A DNA stretch of 64,000 nucleotides, from assembly GCA_035771165.1 (NCBI GenBank), contig JAWNZC010000470.1, positions 62,001 to 126,000 of the forward strand, read 5' to 3'. The position numbers and the translations under genes were made by a program. Under the pieces are notes generated by a model. That model did no database searches and was not told the origin of the DNA. It saw nothing but the letters and a program-made list of their open reading frames with translations. Origin of the DNA: Paragorgia papillata. Lineage: Eukaryota > Cnidaria > Anthozoa > Scleralcyonacea > Coralliidae. Shown here piece after piece: positions 62,645-64,000 of the stretch (within the stretch, counting starts at the first letter, position 1; each line of letters starts with the position of its first letter).

Positions 62645-63619
62645 ATGAATGAAAACAGTACTTCCCGCACATTCTCAATGAATGCCATTATTACAATCAC
62701 TGTCGTATTTTCAACAACATTACTATTGGTCTTATGCGTAAATATCTTGGTCATATACGCAATCTTGTCTTCTCCACAAATTCGTCAAAAAAGATTAAAT
62801 TTGTTCCTTGTTGGACTAGCTGTTGCTGACATTTTCACATCATTAACCCTCATCCCCTTTCAACTGGTGCAAGTATGGTCCTCTCCTAACTGGCCGCTTG
62901 GTGATGTTGGTGTTAATGTGTACAACTCTATGTGGAATTTCTCTATGGTTGTACCATTCCTAACAGTCCTAGCAATCACAGTTGATCGCTACTTGGTCAT
63001 CACTGGATCAACCTATTCTGTCCAAGTGCTTACACCCGCTAAAAGTGTTATTCGGTGTTTGGTAGTAATTTGGACCTATACCACCGTTTGTGTGTTATTA
63101 TTGAGCATAACCTTAACAGATCCACCGCATAATGAATATGCCTGGAATGTTCCTAACAAATATTATTACCCATATCTTTTTATTCATGTTTTGGTACCAT
63201 TAATTATAATATTTTATTGTTATAAAATGATTTTGGTATCAGTGAGGAAATCTCGAAGAAGAATGTCTGCACATTATATTTCAAACCATAGTGTTAATAA
63301 TACTAGTGTTATACTCAATCCAGTAACTCCACTTGAACCTCGACAAGGTAAGAACGAAATAAGGCTTATACGAAGTATAGGTTGTGTTGTTGTATCTTTG
63401 GTTGTAATATGGATTCCTGTCGTATCTTTGGAAGTTGTTTACGCATTAGGCGGTAATGAAACGTGGAAGGAAGAAAGGTCTAAACAAGAACAAGTTGGTA
63501 TAATTAGCCTCTGGTTGATCTGCAGTAATGGTATTTTAAACCCAATCGTTTATGCAATCAGATTTAAGGAAATTCGAAAAGTGCTTAAAAACTACTGCAT
63601 GACAAGTACTCAAAGTTAG
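62645..63619 (+). CDS. Class A orphan GPCR, intact, single coding exon
   Basis: A 324-aa seven-transmembrane receptor, expected at the plasma membrane; ligand unknown. The start MNENSTSRTF has an N-glycosylation site (N4) and follows a likely 5' UTR splice acceptor by 46 bases. Motifs: N33 in TM1, LAVAD with D62, D114-R115-Y116, P185 in TM5, a basic third loop (RKSRRR, 201-206), W256-I-P258 in TM6, NPIVY (299-303), short tail. As in the receptor at 5076 the TM3 cysteine is replaced (V90), loop 2 has no cysteine, and position 3.32 is not aspartate. It shares SPNWPLG, PPxNEYxWNVP and YYYP with that receptor. It is the likely source-type relative of the pseudogene at 1349. Confidence 0.93.
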   Translation: MNENSTSRTFSMNAIITITVVFSTTLLLVLCVNILVIYAILSSPQIRQKRLNLFLVGLAVADIFTSLTLIPFQLVQVWSSPNWPLGDVGVNVYNSMWNFSMVVPFLTVLAITVDRYLVITGSTYSVQVLTPAKSVIRCLVVIWTYTTVCVLLLSITLTDPPHNEYAWNVPNKYYYPYLFIHVLVPLIIIFYCYKMILVSVRKSRRRMSAHYISNHSVNNTSVILNPVTPLEPRQGKNEIRLIRSIGCVVVSLVVIWIPVVSLEVVYALGGNETWKEERSKQEQVGIISLWLICSNGILNPIVYAIRFKEIRKVLKNYCMTSTQS

Positions 63620-64000
63620 TAATAACCACGAGCAGTAAAGAAGCTCAAAACTTAACATGATCATGCAGTGGTGGCGGGAAATGTTTTACATAATTGGAGG
63701 GACTATAATTCATCAAATACTATGCTAATAGGTGTATAGTTCGACTCTCCCAGCAAATCCTACGCCATTTTAGCTCCATCTTCAGATATATTAGAGGGAG
63801 TCTGGGCTCAGTCCCCTTGTCGGAAATATTGGAGGGAGGTCGAAATTGTGTCGTAGATATTTGGGGCTCTACTGTTCAGGGTACAGCAGCGTTATGAAAT
63901 ATCTCCGGTAATGAACCTTCAAATTGATCTGCATGTTTCTCAGTGCTACCTTTTACATTAATGAACTTATCATAATTGATTTGTAGTTTTGCCTGGTTGA
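63620..64000. other. 3' flank of GPCR 2
   Basis: Non-coding to the window end; GGAGGGAGTC-type low-similarity repeats near 63790-63840 only. Confidence 0.5.

Overview
The window looks like animal nuclear DNA, most likely from a cnidarian or a similar early-branching invertebrate. It is AT-rich, has split genes with GT-AG introns, single-exon class A GPCRs, and dense non-LTR, Penelope-like and non-autonomous DNA transposons. The taxon is inferred from general character only, not from a search.

Layout. 1-6.1 kb: a broken class A GPCR pseudogene (about 1349-2216) carrying two small transposons, several MITEs, and an intact GPCR on the minus strand (5076-5996). 6.1-18.2 kb: nested DNA transposons, including a 2.7-kb TTAA-flanked inverted-repeat element (6276-8979) and a 3.6-kb hAT-like inverted-repeat element (11602-15230) that itself contains an insertion, then two decayed LINE fragments. 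18.3-22.4 kb: a Penelope-like array with a GIY-YIG endonuclease remnant, interrupted by a MULE-like element with an internal ~206-bp satellite. 22.4-27.3 kb: no gene seen; an ~0.8-kb AAACT/GAACT pentanucleotide satellite. 27.35-53.55 kb: one large plus-strand gene of 15 coding exons for a NOX5-type calcium-regulated NADPH oxidase (979 aa assembled, all splice phases consistent). Its introns hold microsatellites, minisatellites, many hairpin MITEs, a LINE fragment, and a near-perfect 0.7-kb palindrome carrying two complete hammerhead ribozyme motifs. 53.6-62.6 kb: intergenic repeats. 62.6-63.6 kb: a second intact GPCR, the closest relative in the window of the pseudogene.

Main results. (1) The NOX5 N-terminus has eight EF-hand or half-EF-hand units rather than the usual four. 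The extra exons repeat the same alternating intron phases (0,2,0,2,0), so a two-exon EF module appears to have been duplicated twice. Three loops look canonical. (2) The intron-4 palindrome encodes a hammerhead ribozyme with a fully paired stem I, an 11-bp stem II and a self-complementary stem III, once on each strand; a second candidate lies just upstream and weaker relatives occur elsewhere. (3) Two 80-bp near-perfect palindromes with TAGCCTGCG ends and exact 9-bp target duplications flank or interrupt the GPCR genes. The oxidase and the GPCRs have no evident functional link beyond adjacency.
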